Of a stretch of 64,000 bases of DNA, positions 31,308-41,399 are shown in pieces. The notes below the pieces were generated by a model that saw only the letters and a list, made by a program, of their open reading frames with translations, was not told the origin of the DNA and did not search any database. The position numbers and the translations under genes are program-made. Positions within the stretch are counted from its first letter, which is position 1, and each line of letters starts with the position of its first letter. Origin of the DNA: Halomonas sp. CUBES01 (GTDB taxonomy: Bacteria > Pseudomonadota > Gammaproteobacteria > Pseudomonadales > Halomonadaceae); NCBI RefSeq assembly GCF_020991005.1, contig NZ_JAJLLW010000004.1, forward strand, positions 356,598 through 420,597, written 5' to 3'.

Positions 31308-31727
31308 ATGAAAGTCAGCGAGCTGGCCAAACGAGGCGGCGTGACCCCCGAAACGGTGCGCCATTACACCCGGGAGCAGCTGCTCGCTCCCTCACGCCAT
31401 CCTGAAAACGGCTACCAGCTGTACTCCGCCACCGACCTAGAACGGCTGCATTTCATTCAGCGGGCGCGCAAGCTGGGCTTCAGCGTCGCCGAGATTCGCG
31501 ACATCCTCGCCCATGCCGACCAGGGAGACTCGCCCTGCCCGCTGGTTCGTGACCTGCTGGCCAACCGGCTGCCGCAAATCCGCGCCCAGATCCAGGAACT
31601 CGAGGCGCTAGCCCAACGGATGGAGCAGGCGCTTGAGAGCTGGCAGCACATGCCCGATGGCACCCCGGACGGGCACAGCCTTTGCCGTCTGATCGAGAGC
31701 TTCCCCGAGAAACAGGAGACCCCATGA
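31308..31727 (+). CDS. MerR-family metal-responsive regulator
   Basis: A 139-residue activator with the N-terminal winged helix ([20 protein letters not shown], residues 5-24) and a long dimerisation helix. Possible metal ligands are C77 (SPCPLV) and C126 (SLCRLIE). CueR-type copper sensors normally have Ser at position 77 and two Cys in the C-terminal loop; divalent-metal sensors have Cys there. This protein therefore has a mixed ligand pattern. It precedes and overlaps copA by four bases and has a MerR-type promoter 30 bases upstream, so it probably activates its own operon. I call it copper-linked from context only. Confidence 0.88.
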   Translation: MKVSELAKRGGVTPETVRHYTREQLLAPSRHPENGYQLYSATDLERLHFIQRARKLGFSVAEIRDILAHADQGDSPCPLVRDLLANRLPQIRAQIQELEALAQRMEQALESWQHMPDGTPDGHSLCRLIESFPEKQETP

Positions 31728-34258
31728 ACCAACACACCCTGACGCGCACGGTTCCCGGCATGAACTGCCAGGGCTGTGTAAAGCGCATGCGCGAGGCCAT
31801 TCAACAGCAGGATCACGACGCCGACGTCGTCGGGTCGCCGGGGGAAAAGCGCCTGGATGTTACCACGACGCTCGACGACGCCACCCTTGACCAGACCCTT
31901 GAGCGGGCAGGCTACCCGCCCGGCGAGCAGTCCAGCGGTGTCCCGCCAAGTGCCGAGCAGCCCGACGACGCCGGCGATAAGCCTACGCAAAGCGACCGTT
32001 CTCAAGGCTCGGGGCATCGCCAGCAAACTCGACTGGCGATCAGCGGCATGACCTGCGCGAGCTGCGTGAAGAGCGTTCAAAAGGCACTGGAGCGCACGCC
32101 GGGGGTCGAAACCGCCAGCGTCAATTTCGGGACGCATACCGCGCAAGTGGTGGGTGATGCGAACGAGCAAGCCCTGATCGATGCCGTCAAGTCGGTGGGG
32201 TACGGCGCCGAACCGATCGTCGATATGCGCGAGGCGGAGGCAACTCGCGCCGATCAGGAAGCCCGCGACTACAAGCGGCGCCTGAAAGGCAGCGCCTGGT
32301 CGCTGGCCCTGGCCGTTCCGCTGATGCTCAGCATGTTCGTCTATCACCCTCACCCGGAGGGCGTCGGCCGCGTCTTCTGGCTGGTCATCGGGCTTTTGAC
32401 CCTGGGCATTCTGGCCTTTCCCGGCCGCCACTTTTTTGTCAACGCGTGGAAAAACCTCAAGCACCATCAAGCTAACATGGACACCCTGGTGGCCATGGGC
32501 ACCGGCACCGCCTGGCTTTACTCGATGATGGTCGTGGTTTTTGCCCCCTGGTTACCCGAGGTGGCGCACGGCATTTATTTTGAAGCCTCGGCCATGGTGA
32601 TCGGCCTGATCCTGCTGGGTAACGCCATGGAGCTGCGCGCGCGCGGGCGCACCAGCGATGCGCTGAAACGCCTGCTTGACCTGCAAAGCCGCACCGCCCG
32701 GGTGATCCGCGACGGCGAAGAACGTGAGGTGGAGATCGACGCCGTGCGCGAAGGCGATCATATTCGCGTGCGCCCCGGCGAGCGGCTACCGGTAGATGGC
32801 GAGGTCATCGAAGGCGCCAGTTACATTGACGAATCCATGCTGACCGGCGAACCCGACCCCATCAAGAAGGGCCAGGGCGATGACGTCAGCGCGGGCACGG
32901 TCAACGGCAAAGGCGGACTGGTGTACCAAGCGACCCGCGTAGGGGCGAACACCCGCCTGGGGCAGATCACCGAACAGGTGGCCAGCGCGCAGAACTCGCG
33001 CCCGCCGATCGGCGAGCTGGCCGACAAGGTGTCGAGCATTTTCGTCCCCTCGGTGATGATCATCGCCGTGCTCACGGCCCTGGTTTGGTTCAATGTCGGC
33101 GCCGAGCCGCGGGTCATTCACATGCTGGTGACCGCCACCACGGTACTGATTATCGCCTGCCCCTGCGCACTGGGCCTGGCGACGCCGATTTCCACCATGA
33201 TCGGCGTGGGCAAGGCCGCCGAGCACGGCGTGCTGGTCAGAAACGGCGAGGCACTGCAGACCGCCAGCAAGTTGACCACGCTGGTGGTCGACAAGACCGG
33301 CACACTGACCGAAGGCAAGCCCCGGGTGACCGAGGCCGAGGTGCTGAGCGACGATACGTCCACGGCACTGGGTTATATCGCGGCGCTGGAGCGCGGCTCG
33401 GAGCACCCGCTTGCCGCGGCGCTGATGGCCTATGCCGACGAGTATGACGCAGCGCCTGGCGAGATCCGTGATTTCGATAGCGTCACCGGCGGCGGGGTCA
33501 AAGCGCAAACCCGCGACGGCCAGTCGCTGCTGCTGGGCAACGCGCGCCTGATGGAAGACGCCGGGGTCGACCTTTCCGCGCGTCAGGAAAAGGCCCGCGA
33601 ACTGGAAGAGAAAGCCCGCACGCTGGTGTACTTTGCCCTGGACGGGCAATTGACGGCGCTGTTTGGTATCAGCGATCCGCTGCGTGACGACGCCGTTGCC
33701 GCCGTCAAGCGGCTGCAGGATGACGGTTTGAACGTGGTCATGCTGACCGGCGACAACCCCCACACCGCCGCCGCCATTGCCCGCCAGGTCGGCATTGACG
33801 ACTATCGCGCCGGGTTGCTGCCCGAGGACAAGCACGCCGACATCGAGCGGCGCCAAAAAGCAGGCGAAGTGGTCGGCATGGTCGGCGACGGCATTAACGA
33901 CGCTCCGGCACTGGCCCGCGCCCACGTCGGCTTCGCGATTGGTCAGGGCACCGACGTGGCGATCGAAAGCGCTGGCATGACGCTGATGCGGGGCTCGCTG
34001 CACGGCGTCGCCGATGCCATCGAAATCAGCCGCGCCACCCTGCGCAACATCAAGCAGAACCTGGTCGGCGCCTTTGGCTACAACGTGCTGTGCATCCCCA
34101 TCGCCGCCGGGGTGCTCTACCCGCTGACCGGCACGCTGCTCTCGCCGATGATTGCAGGGGCGGCAATGTCGCTTTCCTCGATCACCGTGGTCAGCAACGC
34201 CAATCGCCTGCGCCTGTGGAAAACCAGCGCCGCCCCCGCCAAAGGAGGAACCTCATGA
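31724..34258 (+). CDS. copA: Copper-exporting P1B-type ATPase
   Basis: An 844-residue heavy-metal P-type ATPase. It has two N-terminal metal-binding domains (GMNCQGC, C15/C18; GMTCASC, C111/C114) joined by a polar linker of about 40-50 residues, the membrane CPC motif (C479-P-C481) in [13 protein letters not shown] typical of Cu(I) pumps, the phosphorylation site [10 protein letters not shown] (D523) and the hinge [10 protein letters not shown]. It exports Cu(I) from the cytosol. The ATG at 31724 overlaps the regulator stop, and the stop overlaps a microprotein start (ATGA). Ag(I) may also be transported; Zn/Cd pumps lack the second-domain and membrane pattern seen here. Confidence 0.96.
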   Translation: MNQHTLTRTVPGMNCQGCVKRMREAIQQQDHDADVVGSPGEKRLDVTTTLDDATLDQTLERAGYPPGEQSSGVPPSAEQPDDAGDKPTQSDRSQGSGHRQQTRLAISGMTCASCVKSVQKALERTPGVETASVNFGTHTAQVVGDANEQALIDAVKSVGYGAEPIVDMREAEATRADQEARDYKRRLKGSAWSLALAVPLMLSMFVYHPHPEGVGRVFWLVIGLLTLGILAFPGRHFFVNAWKNLKHHQANMDTLVAMGTGTAWLYSMMVVVFAPWLPEVAHGIYFEASAMVIGLILLGNAMELRARGRTSDALKRLLDLQSRTARVIRDGEEREVEIDAVREGDHIRVRPGERLPVDGEVIEGASYIDESMLTGEPDPIKKGQGDDVSAGTVNGKGGLVYQATRVGANTRLGQITEQVASAQNSRPPIGELADKVSSIFVPSVMIIAVLTALVWFNVGAEPRVIHMLVTATTVLIIACPCALGLATPISTMIGVGKAAEHGVLVRNGEALQTASKLTTLVVDKTGTLTEGKPRVTEAEVLSDDTSTALGYIAALERGSEHPLAAALMAYADEYDAAPGEIRDFDSVTGGGVKAQTRDGQSLLLGNARLMEDAGVDLSARQEKARELEEKARTLVYFALDGQLTALFGISDPLRDDAVAAVKRLQDDGLNVVMLTGDNPHTAAAIARQVGIDDYRAGLLPEDKHADIERRQKAGEVVGMVGDGINDAPALARAHVGFAIGQGTDVAIESAGMTLMRGSLHGVADAIEISRATLRNIKQNLVGAFGYNVLCIPIAAGVLYPLTGTLLSPMIAGAAMSLSSITVVSNANRLRLWKTSAAPAKGGTS

Positions 34259-34326
34259 GCTTAGTGGTCAATCTCGCCGGCCTCGGCCTGATCGCCGCCA
34301 TCGTGTGGTGGTTCTGGCTGGCTTAG
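34255..34326 (+). CDS. 23-residue membrane microprotein coupled to copA
   Basis: A short frame reads [20 protein letters not shown] then WLA and stops. It is one hydrophobic helix with a Trp-rich end, starting inside the copA stop (ATGA) and preceded eight bases upstream by a near-perfect AAAGGAGGA ribosome-binding site. Such a site is unlikely by chance directly before an in-frame ATG at the end of an operon. Possible roles are a small partner of CopA, or the leftover anchor of a longer membrane protein; I recall small cupredoxin-like proteins with a similar hydrophobic start, but this frame ends before any copper ligand. Function unknown. Confidence 0.65.
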   Translation: MSLVVNLAGLGLIAAIVWWFWLA

Positions 34327-34333
34327 CCAGTAC

Positions 34334-34951
34334 CTAACTGACGCCGATATAGCGCCCCGGCTTGTGATTCAGGGCGATGATCAGGTTGAGCGTCAGCGCC
34401 CCCAGTACCGAGTAGGCCACGCGGTCCAGCGGCAACTGGGTGAGCGCTACCAGCAGGATCACCCCGTCGATGCCCAGTTGCACGTAGCCTGCACGCAGGC
34501 CGTGTTTTTCCTGGAGGTAAAGCGCCAGGATATTGATGCCGCCGAGGCTGGTGCGGTGGCGAAACAGCATCAGCATGCCGATGCCGATCAGCGCACCGCC
34601 CATCAGCGCGGCGTACAGCGAGGGCACGGCGGCAAACGCGACCCACCCCTGGGTCAGCTCTGAAAACAGCGACACCAGGCCGATCGCCAAGAAGGTGCGC
34701 AGCGTAAAGCTCAACCCCATGCGCTTGATCGCCAGGTAGTAAAACGGCAGGTTGATGGCAAAAAACCACACCCCGAAGCCCCAGCCTGTCAGGTAGTTGA
34801 ACAGCAGCGCCATGCCGGCGGTACTGCCGGTCAGCAGCACGGCATGGGTGTAAAAGGTCACCCCGAGCGCGACAAACAGCGTGCCCAACAGCATCGCCAT
34901 GACATCCTCATAGGGTTTATGAGGATCGGCAGGCAGGTCTTCCATGCGCAT
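34334..34951 (-). CDS. YitT-family (DUF161) inner membrane protein
   Basis: A 205-residue protein with about five or six membrane segments. The first contains GVTFYTHAVLLTGSTAGMAL and the middle has SLGGINILALYLQEK, which resemble the YitT/YczE-type DUF161 family. No substrate is established for the family. The ATG at 34951 has AAGGA seven bases upstream. It is convergent with the copper module, with only seven bases between the stops, and appears to be a single-gene unit. Confidence 0.8.
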   Translation of the reverse strand: MRMEDLPADPHKPYEDVMAMLLGTLFVALGVTFYTHAVLLTGSTAGMALLFNYLTGWGFGVWFFAINLPFYYLAIKRMGLSFTLRTFLAIGLVSLFSELTQGWVAFAAVPSLYAALMGGALIGIGMLMLFRHRTSLGGINILALYLQEKHGLRAGYVQLGIDGVILLVALTQLPLDRVAYSVLGALTLNLIIALNHKPGRYIGVS

Positions 34952-35020
34952 AGTGGCGTCCTTTTTTCATGATCCAAGCGGCCGTCAACGCAGCCAAGGG
35001 CGCGAGGATAGCCGAGCGGG

Positions 35021-36844
35021 TCAAACGGGGCTAGCGTGCTCCACCATCAGCTGCAGCGTTTCGCGCCCCCGCCAGCGATTGCGGTTTAGCTTGTAGGCGC
35101 AGTGCAGCGTATCGCCGACATCAAACGCCGGCAGCTCGCCGGGGGTCAGCGCGCGAAACCAGATGGCCTTGCAGGTCACCGCGCCCATGGAAAGCTCCAT
35201 CATCAAATGCGCCCCTTCGGCGCCCACCGGACGCAGCGCCTCGACGATAAAACGGCCTTCGAACAGCGGCGGGTCGAATTCACGGCCATAGGGCCCCAGC
35301 GCTTCGATATCGCCAAGGGTTGAAAGCGACAGCTGTGCCGTGGAAAGCTCACCGTCGGTCCACAGGCGCGGATAAAGCACCCGCCCTTCCAACTGCTCGC
35401 CCACCGCCTGCAGGAAAGCCGCCTTGAAGGCGTCAAGCTGCTCCCGTGGCACGCCCACGCCGGCGGCGCCACTGTGGCCACCAAAGCGGGGCAGCGCTTC
35501 AGGGGCAAGCTCGTAGGTGCGCTGCAGGGCGTCGCGCAGATGCAGACCGTCCACCGAGCGCCCGGAGCCGGTGAGCATATTGGGGGCGGCCGCCCGGGTC
35601 AGCACCAGCGCCGGGCGGCCGTAGGCCTGCACCAGCCGTGAGGCGACGATGCCCTGCACCCCGGGGTGACCGTCTTCCAGCAGCACCACCACTGCCGGCT
35701 CGTCGGCGTCAAGTGCGCTGACGGCGAGGCGCCGCGCCTCTTCGGCCATGTCCGTCTCGATGGCTTTGCGGGACTGGTTATCCTGGTCGAGCACGTCGAG
35801 CTGGCGGCTGGCGACGCCGTCGCTCTCGGCGAGCATGAAGTGCAGCGCCGCATAAGGATCATCCAGCCGCGAGCGGGCGTTAATTCGCGGCCCCATCTGA
35901 AAGGCCAGGGTTTCGGCGTTGAACGGCACGCTGTCGGCGCCCAGGCGCTCGGCCATGACGCGCCAGCAGGCAGCGTCCATCCGGTTGATCAGCGTCAGGC
36001 CGTGATTGACCACGGCACGGTTGGCGGGGCTGCCGCCCAGCGATACACAGTCCGCGACCGTGCCCAGCGCCACGTAGGAAAGCCAGGGCGACAGCTTGGG
36101 TGTGGTCTCGGAAAGCACGCCCCACTCGATAAGTACGCCGCGGGCGAGTGACATCGTAAGCCACGCCACCATGCACCCGGCAATGGTGTTGTCCGGGTAG
36201 TCGCAGTCGTCCCGCGTCGGGTTGACGCAGGCGTAGGCGGAAGGCGGCGGTCCTTCGAGCGGCAGCGCGTGGTGATCGCTGACCACTACGTCGATGCCGG
36301 CGGCTTTCAGACGGGCAATACGCGGCTCGTCCGAGCTTCCGCAGTCGGCGGTGATCACCAGGGTCGGCAGCGGCTCGAGCGCCAGCGTGCGCTCGACCAG
36401 CGGCAGGCTGATCCCGTAGCCGTCGTGAATACGGTGGCCGATCAAGCTGTGCAGTTTGTGTTCAGGTACGCCAAACAGCTCGACCAGGGTCCGGCGGATC
36501 ACCACGTGGGAGGTGATGCCGTCCACATCGTAGTCGGTGAGAATCCCGATCGGTTCACCTTCGGCCACCGCCTGGGCAATCCGCTCGGCGGCGCGCCGGC
36601 CGTCGGCCAGCTTTTGCGGATGCGCCAGATAGCGCAGGCTGGGCGACACCAGCGGGGCCAATTCGCCCTGATAGCCCGGCAGCCGTGACGCCAGCAGGCG
36701 CGCCTGCAGCTCGTTCAGGCCTTCCGCCTGGGCGCGCGCATAGACGGCCTCGTCCAGCGGACGAGGCTCAAGGCGGGGACGGCTGGCGAGCTGGCGCCGC
36801 TCACCGCGCTGGGCGTGAGGCGACGCGTCGGTCACATCGACCAT
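35021..36844 (-). CDS. recJ: Single-stranded-DNA-specific exonuclease RecJ
   Basis: A 607-residue DHH-family 5'-3' exonuclease acting in RecF-pathway recombination and mismatch repair. Motifs are LTDYDVDGITSHVV, ITADCGSSDE, VVSDHHALPLEGP (DHH) and the DHHA1 GRFGGHSGAAGVGV-like block near residue 460. The C-terminal OB fold has FDVGDTLHCAYKLNRNRW. The xerD-dsbC-hom-thrC-recJ order is conserved in Pseudomonas, and thrC ends six bases downstream of the recJ start on the same strand. Confidence 0.95.
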   Translation of the reverse strand: MVDVTDASPHAQRGERRQLASRPRLEPRPLDEAVYARAQAEGLNELQARLLASRLPGYQGELAPLVSPSLRYLAHPQKLADGRRAAERIAQAVAEGEPIGILTDYDVDGITSHVVIRRTLVELFGVPEHKLHSLIGHRIHDGYGISLPLVERTLALEPLPTLVITADCGSSDEPRIARLKAAGIDVVVSDHHALPLEGPPPSAYACVNPTRDDCDYPDNTIAGCMVAWLTMSLARGVLIEWGVLSETTPKLSPWLSYVALGTVADCVSLGGSPANRAVVNHGLTLINRMDAACWRVMAERLGADSVPFNAETLAFQMGPRINARSRLDDPYAALHFMLAESDGVASRQLDVLDQDNQSRKAIETDMAEEARRLAVSALDADEPAVVVLLEDGHPGVQGIVASRLVQAYGRPALVLTRAAAPNMLTGSGRSVDGLHLRDALQRTYELAPEALPRFGGHSGAAGVGVPREQLDAFKAAFLQAVGEQLEGRVLYPRLWTDGELSTAQLSLSTLGDIEALGPYGREFDPPLFEGRFIVEALRPVGAEGAHLMMELSMGAVTCKAIWFRALTPGELPAFDVGDTLHCAYKLNRNRWRGRETLQLMVEHASPV

Positions 36845-36849
36845 ACGTC

Positions 36850-38238
36850 CTAGCGCCGGTTGTCAGCGACGAACTGCTGAACCGCGGCGAGCTCGGCGGG
36901 CAACACCGTATAGCGCTCTTCGCGCTCCAGCAGGTCGTCCATGTGGGTGGGCAACGGCACCCCCTGGAAGCCGGCTTTCACCACGGCGTCGGCAAACTTG
37001 GCCGGATGCGCGGTGGCCAGGGTGATCACCGGGGTGGTCTTGTCGGCGCGCGCACGCTCGGCCGCCCGGTAGCCGGTGGCCGTATGCGGATCGAGAAGCT
37101 CGCCGGTGCGGTGATGCGCCTCGCGGATGACTTCCAGGATCGTCGCGTCGTCGACGCTGTGGCTTGAGAACTTTTCGCGCAGCTTGGCAAGCGGCGCGTC
37201 GGCCAGCGCCGTCGGCTCCTGCTGAAAACGCTCGAGCAGTGCCGCGACGGCGGCGCCATCCTGGTCGTAGGCATCAAACAGCAGGCGCTCGAAGTTCGAC
37301 GACACCACGATGTCCATGGACGGCGCCAGCGTGGCGGCCAGCTCCTTCTTGGAGAAGTCATTGGCGGCCAGGGTGCGGTGCAGAATGTCGTTGGCGTTGG
37401 TGGCAATGATGAACTGCTTCACCGGCAAGCCCATCTTGTAGGCCATGTAGCCGGCGAATACGTTGCCGAAGTTGGCCGATGGCACACAGAAGCTGACTTC
37501 GCGCTGCGGCGCGCCCAGCGCCACGCCCGCGGCCACGTAATACACGATCTGAGCCATGATGCGCGCCCAGTTGATCGAGTTGACCGCCACCAGGCGTGTA
37601 CCTTTCAGAAAGTCCTGATTGGCAAAACTGGCCTTGACCATCGCCTGGGCGTCGTCGAAGTTGCCTTCGATGGCGATATTGAAGACGTTGTTGGCCAGCA
37701 CCGAGGTCATCTGACGGCGCTGAACTTCCGAGACGCGGTTGTGCGGGTGCAGGATAAAGATATCCAGGTTGTCGCAGTGACGGCAGCCCTCGATCGCCGC
37801 CGAACCGGTATCCCCGGAGGTGGCGCCCATGATCACGGCGCGTTCGCCGCGCTTCTGAAGGAAGTGGTCGAGCAGGCGGCCCAGCAGCTGCAGGGCGACG
37901 TCCTTGAACGCCAGGGTCGGGCCGTGGAACTGTTCGAGCAGGAAGTGGCTGGCATCCAGCTGCTTGAGCGGCAGCACCGCGTCGTGATTGAACGTCGCGT
38001 AGGCGTCCGTCACGATCTGGCGGAAGGTGTCATCGTCGATCTCACCGTTGACGAACGGCTTCATCACCCGAAAGGCAATCTCCGCGTAGGAGAGCCCGGC
38101 CATGTCGGCCAGGTCTTCTTTCGATAGCGACGGCAGCGTTTCCGGCACGTAAAGCCCGCCGTCGCTGGCCATGCCGGTCAACACCACCTCTTCAAAGGAG
38201 AGCGCGGGCGCTTGCCCACGCGTGCTGATATAGCGCAT
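36850..38238 (-). CDS. thrC: Threonine synthase
   Basis: A 462-residue PLP enzyme that converts O-phospho-L-homoserine to threonine. MRYISTRGQAPALSFEEVVL is the standard N terminus; the PLP lysine is in GPTLAFKDVALQ; GATSGDTGSAAIEGC is the phosphate-binding loop. It belongs to the long class without an N-terminal regulatory domain. It is eight bases downstream of hom, so the two threonine genes are co-transcribed. Confidence 0.97.
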   Translation of the reverse strand: MRYISTRGQAPALSFEEVVLTGMASDGGLYVPETLPSLSKEDLADMAGLSYAEIAFRVMKPFVNGEIDDDTFRQIVTDAYATFNHDAVLPLKQLDASHFLLEQFHGPTLAFKDVALQLLGRLLDHFLQKRGERAVIMGATSGDTGSAAIEGCRHCDNLDIFILHPHNRVSEVQRRQMTSVLANNVFNIAIEGNFDDAQAMVKASFANQDFLKGTRLVAVNSINWARIMAQIVYYVAAGVALGAPQREVSFCVPSANFGNVFAGYMAYKMGLPVKQFIIATNANDILHRTLAANDFSKKELAATLAPSMDIVVSSNFERLLFDAYDQDGAAVAALLERFQQEPTALADAPLAKLREKFSSHSVDDATILEVIREAHHRTGELLDPHTATGYRAAERARADKTTPVITLATAHPAKFADAVVKAGFQGVPLPTHMDDLLEREERYTVLPAELAAVQQFVADNRR

Positions 38239-38246
38239 GCGGTTGA

Positions 38247-39563
38247 TTACTCCCCTTCGTCCAGGCTTTCCACACGAATGCGGGTCACCGGGCCGGCGAT
38301 ATCCGCCATGGCTTCGATTTCGCGGATCGCTTCGTTCATCTGCTTCTCCTTGGTGCGGTGGGTCAGCAGAATGATCGGCACCAGCTCGCCTTCGGTCGCC
38401 TCTTTCTGGATCAGCGCCTCGATCGACATGCCCTGCTCGGCAAGGATGGTCGCCACGCGGGCCAGCACGCCCGGGCGATCCACCGCCAGCAGGCGCAGGT
38501 AATACGCCGTGGTAATGTCTTCCATGGGCATGATCGGCAGTTGGCTGACGTCTTCGTCGATACCGCTGAAGGCCAGGTAAGGCACCCGATAGTGGTGATC
38601 GGTGGCGATATCCCGCGCCACATCGAGGATATCCGCCACCACCGCAGAGGCGGTCGGCTCAGCGCCGGCGCCAGCGCCGTAGTAGAGCGTCGGGCCGACG
38701 GCATCGCCCATCACGGCGATGGCATTCTTGACGCCGTGGACGTTGGCCAGCAGGCGCTCCTTGGGAATCAGCGTCGGGTGGACCCGCAGCTCCAGGCCAT
38801 TTTCGGTGCGCTTGGAAATCCCCAGGTGCTTGATGACATAGCCCAGGTTATCCGCCTGTTCGACGTCTTCGGCGGTAATCCGCGAGATGCCTTCGGTGAA
38901 GGCCTTCTCGAACTGCAGCGGGACGCCATAGGCGATCGAGGCAAGGATCGTCAGCTTGTGCGCGGCGTCGATGCCTTCCACGTCAAAGGTCGGATCGGAT
39001 TCGGCATAGCCCAGTGCCTGGGCTTCGGCGAGCACGTCTTCGAAGGCGCGGCCTTCGTCGCGCATGTGGGTCAGGATGTAGTTGCCGGTGCCGTTGATGA
39101 TGCCCGCGACCCATTCGATACGGTTGGCCCCAAGGCCCTCGCGCAGCGACTTGATCACCGGAATCCCTCCAGCTACGGCGGCTTCGAACGCCACGATCAC
39201 GCCTTTCTCGTGCGCGGCCTTGAAGATTTCGTTGCCGTGCACCGCAATCAGCGCCTTGTTGGCGGTGACCACGTGCTTGCCGTTGGCAATCGCCGTGAGC
39301 ACCAGCTCGCGGGCCGTGTCGTAGCCGCCCACCAGCTCGACCAGCACGTCGACATTGGGGTTGGTGGCCACCTCGAATACATCCGTGGTGGCGTTGATAC
39401 CGGTAATGTCGCAATCGGGGTGAATACTGCGGTGGGCCACCTGCTCAATCACAATCGGACGACCTGCACGGCGTGCAATATCCTCTGCGTTGCGCGTCAG
39501 CACGTTGAACGTACCGCCACCGACGGTACCCAGCCCACAAATGCCTACTCTTACCGGTTTCAA
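38247..39563 (-). CDS. hom: Homoserine dehydrogenase
   Basis: A 438-residue NAD(P)H enzyme reducing aspartate semialdehyde to homoserine. The Rossmann GICGLGTVGGGTFNVL is at residues 8-23, the catalytic region has FEAAVAGGIPVIK and the C-terminal ACT domain (about 350-430; DRPGVLARVATILAEQGMS) provides feedback control by threonine. The protein is monofunctional, not fused to aspartokinase. The first codon is TTG, with AGGGGAAG upstream. It leads hom-thrC. Confidence 0.96.
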   Translation of the reverse strand: MKPVRVGICGLGTVGGGTFNVLTRNAEDIARRAGRPIVIEQVAHRSIHPDCDITGINATTDVFEVATNPNVDVLVELVGGYDTARELVLTAIANGKHVVTANKALIAVHGNEIFKAAHEKGVIVAFEAAVAGGIPVIKSLREGLGANRIEWVAGIINGTGNYILTHMRDEGRAFEDVLAEAQALGYAESDPTFDVEGIDAAHKLTILASIAYGVPLQFEKAFTEGISRITAEDVEQADNLGYVIKHLGISKRTENGLELRVHPTLIPKERLLANVHGVKNAIAVMGDAVGPTLYYGAGAGAEPTASAVVADILDVARDIATDHHYRVPYLAFSGIDEDVSQLPIMPMEDITTAYYLRLLAVDRPGVLARVATILAEQGMSIEALIQKEATEGELVPIILLTHRTKEKQMNEAIREIEAMADIAGPVTRIRVESLDEGE

Positions 39564-39624
39564 AATACTTCCCCTTTCATGTTGTGCACCCGTCGGTGCA
39601 GTGTCTCAGCGTGATGTTATTGGA

Positions 39625-40401
39625 TCAATCGGCGTCATCAAGTTCCAGCATGTCCATCATACGGTCCGGCGGTACAAACCCCGGCACCATCTGCCCGTCG
39701 GGCAGGATAATCGCCGGAGTGCCCTGGACGCCAAGCTGGCGGCCCAGTTCATACTGCTCGGCGACCGGGTTGTCGCAGCTGGCGGTCGTGGACAGTGTTT
39801 CTCCCTGCTTGGCCCGTGACATGGCCTCGCTGGGGTTATCCGCACACCAGACCCGCTCCAGCGTCTTGGCGGCATTGCCGTTCATGCCGCTGCGCGGAAA
39901 CGCCAGATAGTGTACCGCAATGCCCCGCTCGTTGAGCTCGGGCACGGTGTCATGCAGCCGCACGCAGTAAGGGCAGGTTGGATCGGTAAATACCACGATC
40001 GTCGCTTTGGGCGTGTCTTCCCCGCGAAATACCACCCGTTCGCTTTCCGGGATCGCCGCGATGGCCTCTGCGCGCGCCTGGTTCCGCGACTGCTCGGTCA
40101 GGTTGACCAGCCCACTATCGGCGTTTTCGTACAGGTCGCCAACCAGAAAATGGCTGCCGTCGGCATTTGAGTAAAACGTTTCGCCGTTTTCCAGGCGAAC
40201 ATGATAAATGCCTTCCATCGGCGTTTCACGCACCTCGTCAACCGGCATTGCCTGACCATTGACGCTCAGCGAGTCACGAAGCTCATCGGGCACGCTATTC
40301 GCCTGCGCTACCATGGGTATCAACGCACTGGCCAGCAGCCAGCCCATGAGTCTACGCGGCCTGCCCGGTAACGTCGTGTGTTCTAAACCTCGGCGCATCA
40401 T
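39625..40401 (-). CDS. dsbC: Periplasmic thiol:disulfide interchange protein DsbC
   Basis: A 258-residue periplasmic disulfide isomerase/reductase. A signal peptide (hydrophobic GWLLASALIPMVAQA) precedes the dimerisation domain (VPDELRDSL ... FLVGDLYE), and the thioredoxin domain has VVFTDPTCPYCVRLH with the redox pair C143/C146 and the cis-Pro loop GVQGTPAI. A second Cys pair follows. The start at 40401 lies just after the xerD stop with AAGAGG eight bases upstream; a start 54 bases later is possible. It is normally kept reduced by DsbD. Confidence 0.92.
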   Translation of the reverse strand: MMRRGLEHTTLPGRPRRLMGWLLASALIPMVAQANSVPDELRDSLSVNGQAMPVDEVRETPMEGIYHVRLENGETFYSNADGSHFLVGDLYENADSGLVNLTEQSRNQARAEAIAAIPESERVVFRGEDTPKATIVVFTDPTCPYCVRLHDTVPELNERGIAVHYLAFPRSGMNGNAAKTLERVWCADNPSEAMSRAKQGETLSTTASCDNPVAEQYELGRQLGVQGTPAIILPDGQMVPGFVPPDRMMDMLELDDAD

Positions 40402-40405
40402 GCAT

Positions 40406-41287
40406 TCAACCTCTTGGGTGATGTTCGGCATGTAGGCTTTCCAGGCGGGCCTGGGCCACATGCGTGTAAATTTGCGTGGTGGATAGGTCGCTATGGCCCA
40501 GCAACAGCTGTACGACCCGTAAATTCGCCCCATGATTCAATAAATGCGTGGCAAATGCGTGACGTAGCGTGTGCGGCGACAGCGGCCGCGAGATCCCCGC
40601 CGTGATGGCATGCGCCTTGATACGGTGCCAGAAGGTCTGCCGCGTCATTGCTTTATCGCCCCGTCCTGGAAACAGGGCCGGGCGCGTAGGATCCTGCATA
40701 AGCTGGGGGCGCGCCGTTTTCATGTAGTGAGCCAGCCAATCGGCCGCCTCCTCGCCCATGGGCACCAGACGATCCTTGTCGCCTTTCCCGCGCACCCGGA
40801 CCACGCCCTGACGCAGGTTCACCGCATCGCCGGAGAGCCCCACCAACTCGGACACCCGCAACCCGCAGGCGTAGAGCAGCTCCAGCATGGTGCGGTCGCG
40901 CACCCCAAGCGGGGTATCCAGCGCCGGGGCCTGCAGCAACCGCTCTACCTCATCCTCCTCGAGGGTGTTCGGCAAGCCGGGCTGCACGCGCGGCAGACGC
41001 ACATCGGCGAGCGGATCACTGGCAACATGCCCCTGTATTCGCGCCCAGCGGTAAAAGCTGCGCAGACTCGACAGCACCCGTGCATTGCTGCGCACCTGAT
41101 AACCCGCTTCGCGACGGCTGGTAAACCAGGCATCCAGTCGCCCCGATGAAGGCGACAGCAGTGATTCGTCGTGCGCTTGCAGGTGTTGCTGCCAAGCGAC
41201 CAGATCGCGCCGGTAAGCCGCTAGCGTATGCTCACTGGCCCCGCGCTCCAGCCACAAGGCATCCAAAAAAGCATCAATGACACGCAT
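40406..41287 (-). CDS. xerD: Tyrosine site-specific recombinase XerD
   Basis: A 293-residue recombinase resolving chromosome dimers at dif together with XerC. The catalytic set is visible: R in YACGLRVSELVGL, K in RGKGDKDRLVP, H..R in SPHTLRHAFATHLL, and H..Y in LLGHSDLSTTQIYTH. The ATG at 41287 gives MRVIDAFLDALWLERG; a TTG two codons earlier is the alternative. The dsbC neighbour favours XerD over XerC or an integrase. Confidence 0.95.
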   Translation of the reverse strand: MRVIDAFLDALWLERGASEHTLAAYRRDLVAWQQHLQAHDESLLSPSSGRLDAWFTSRREAGYQVRSNARVLSSLRSFYRWARIQGHVASDPLADVRLPRVQPGLPNTLEEDEVERLLQAPALDTPLGVRDRTMLELLYACGLRVSELVGLSGDAVNLRQGVVRVRGKGDKDRLVPMGEEAADWLAHYMKTARPQLMQDPTRPALFPGRGDKAMTRQTFWHRIKAHAITAGISRPLSPHTLRHAFATHLLNHGANLRVVQLLLGHSDLSTTQIYTHVAQARLESLHAEHHPRG

Positions 41288-41327
41288 ACGCAAGCCGCCC
41301 GTTAGGATTATTCATCTCGTAGATAAA

Positions 41328-41363
41328 CAAAACCCCGCCCCGCTGAGCGGTGACGGGGTTTTG
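41328..41363 (-). terminator. Terminator of the rpsP-rimM-trmD-rplS operon
   Basis: A 10-bp stem CAAAACCCCG/CGGGGTTTTG with a 17-base loop that contains a smaller GC-rich hairpin (CCGC...GCGG). It begins about 40 bases past the rplS stop and leaves TTTTG in the leftward transcript. Confidence 0.8.
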
Positions 41364-41399
41364 CTACCCAGGCGTAAACGCCTGTGGAAAAGACGTGTC

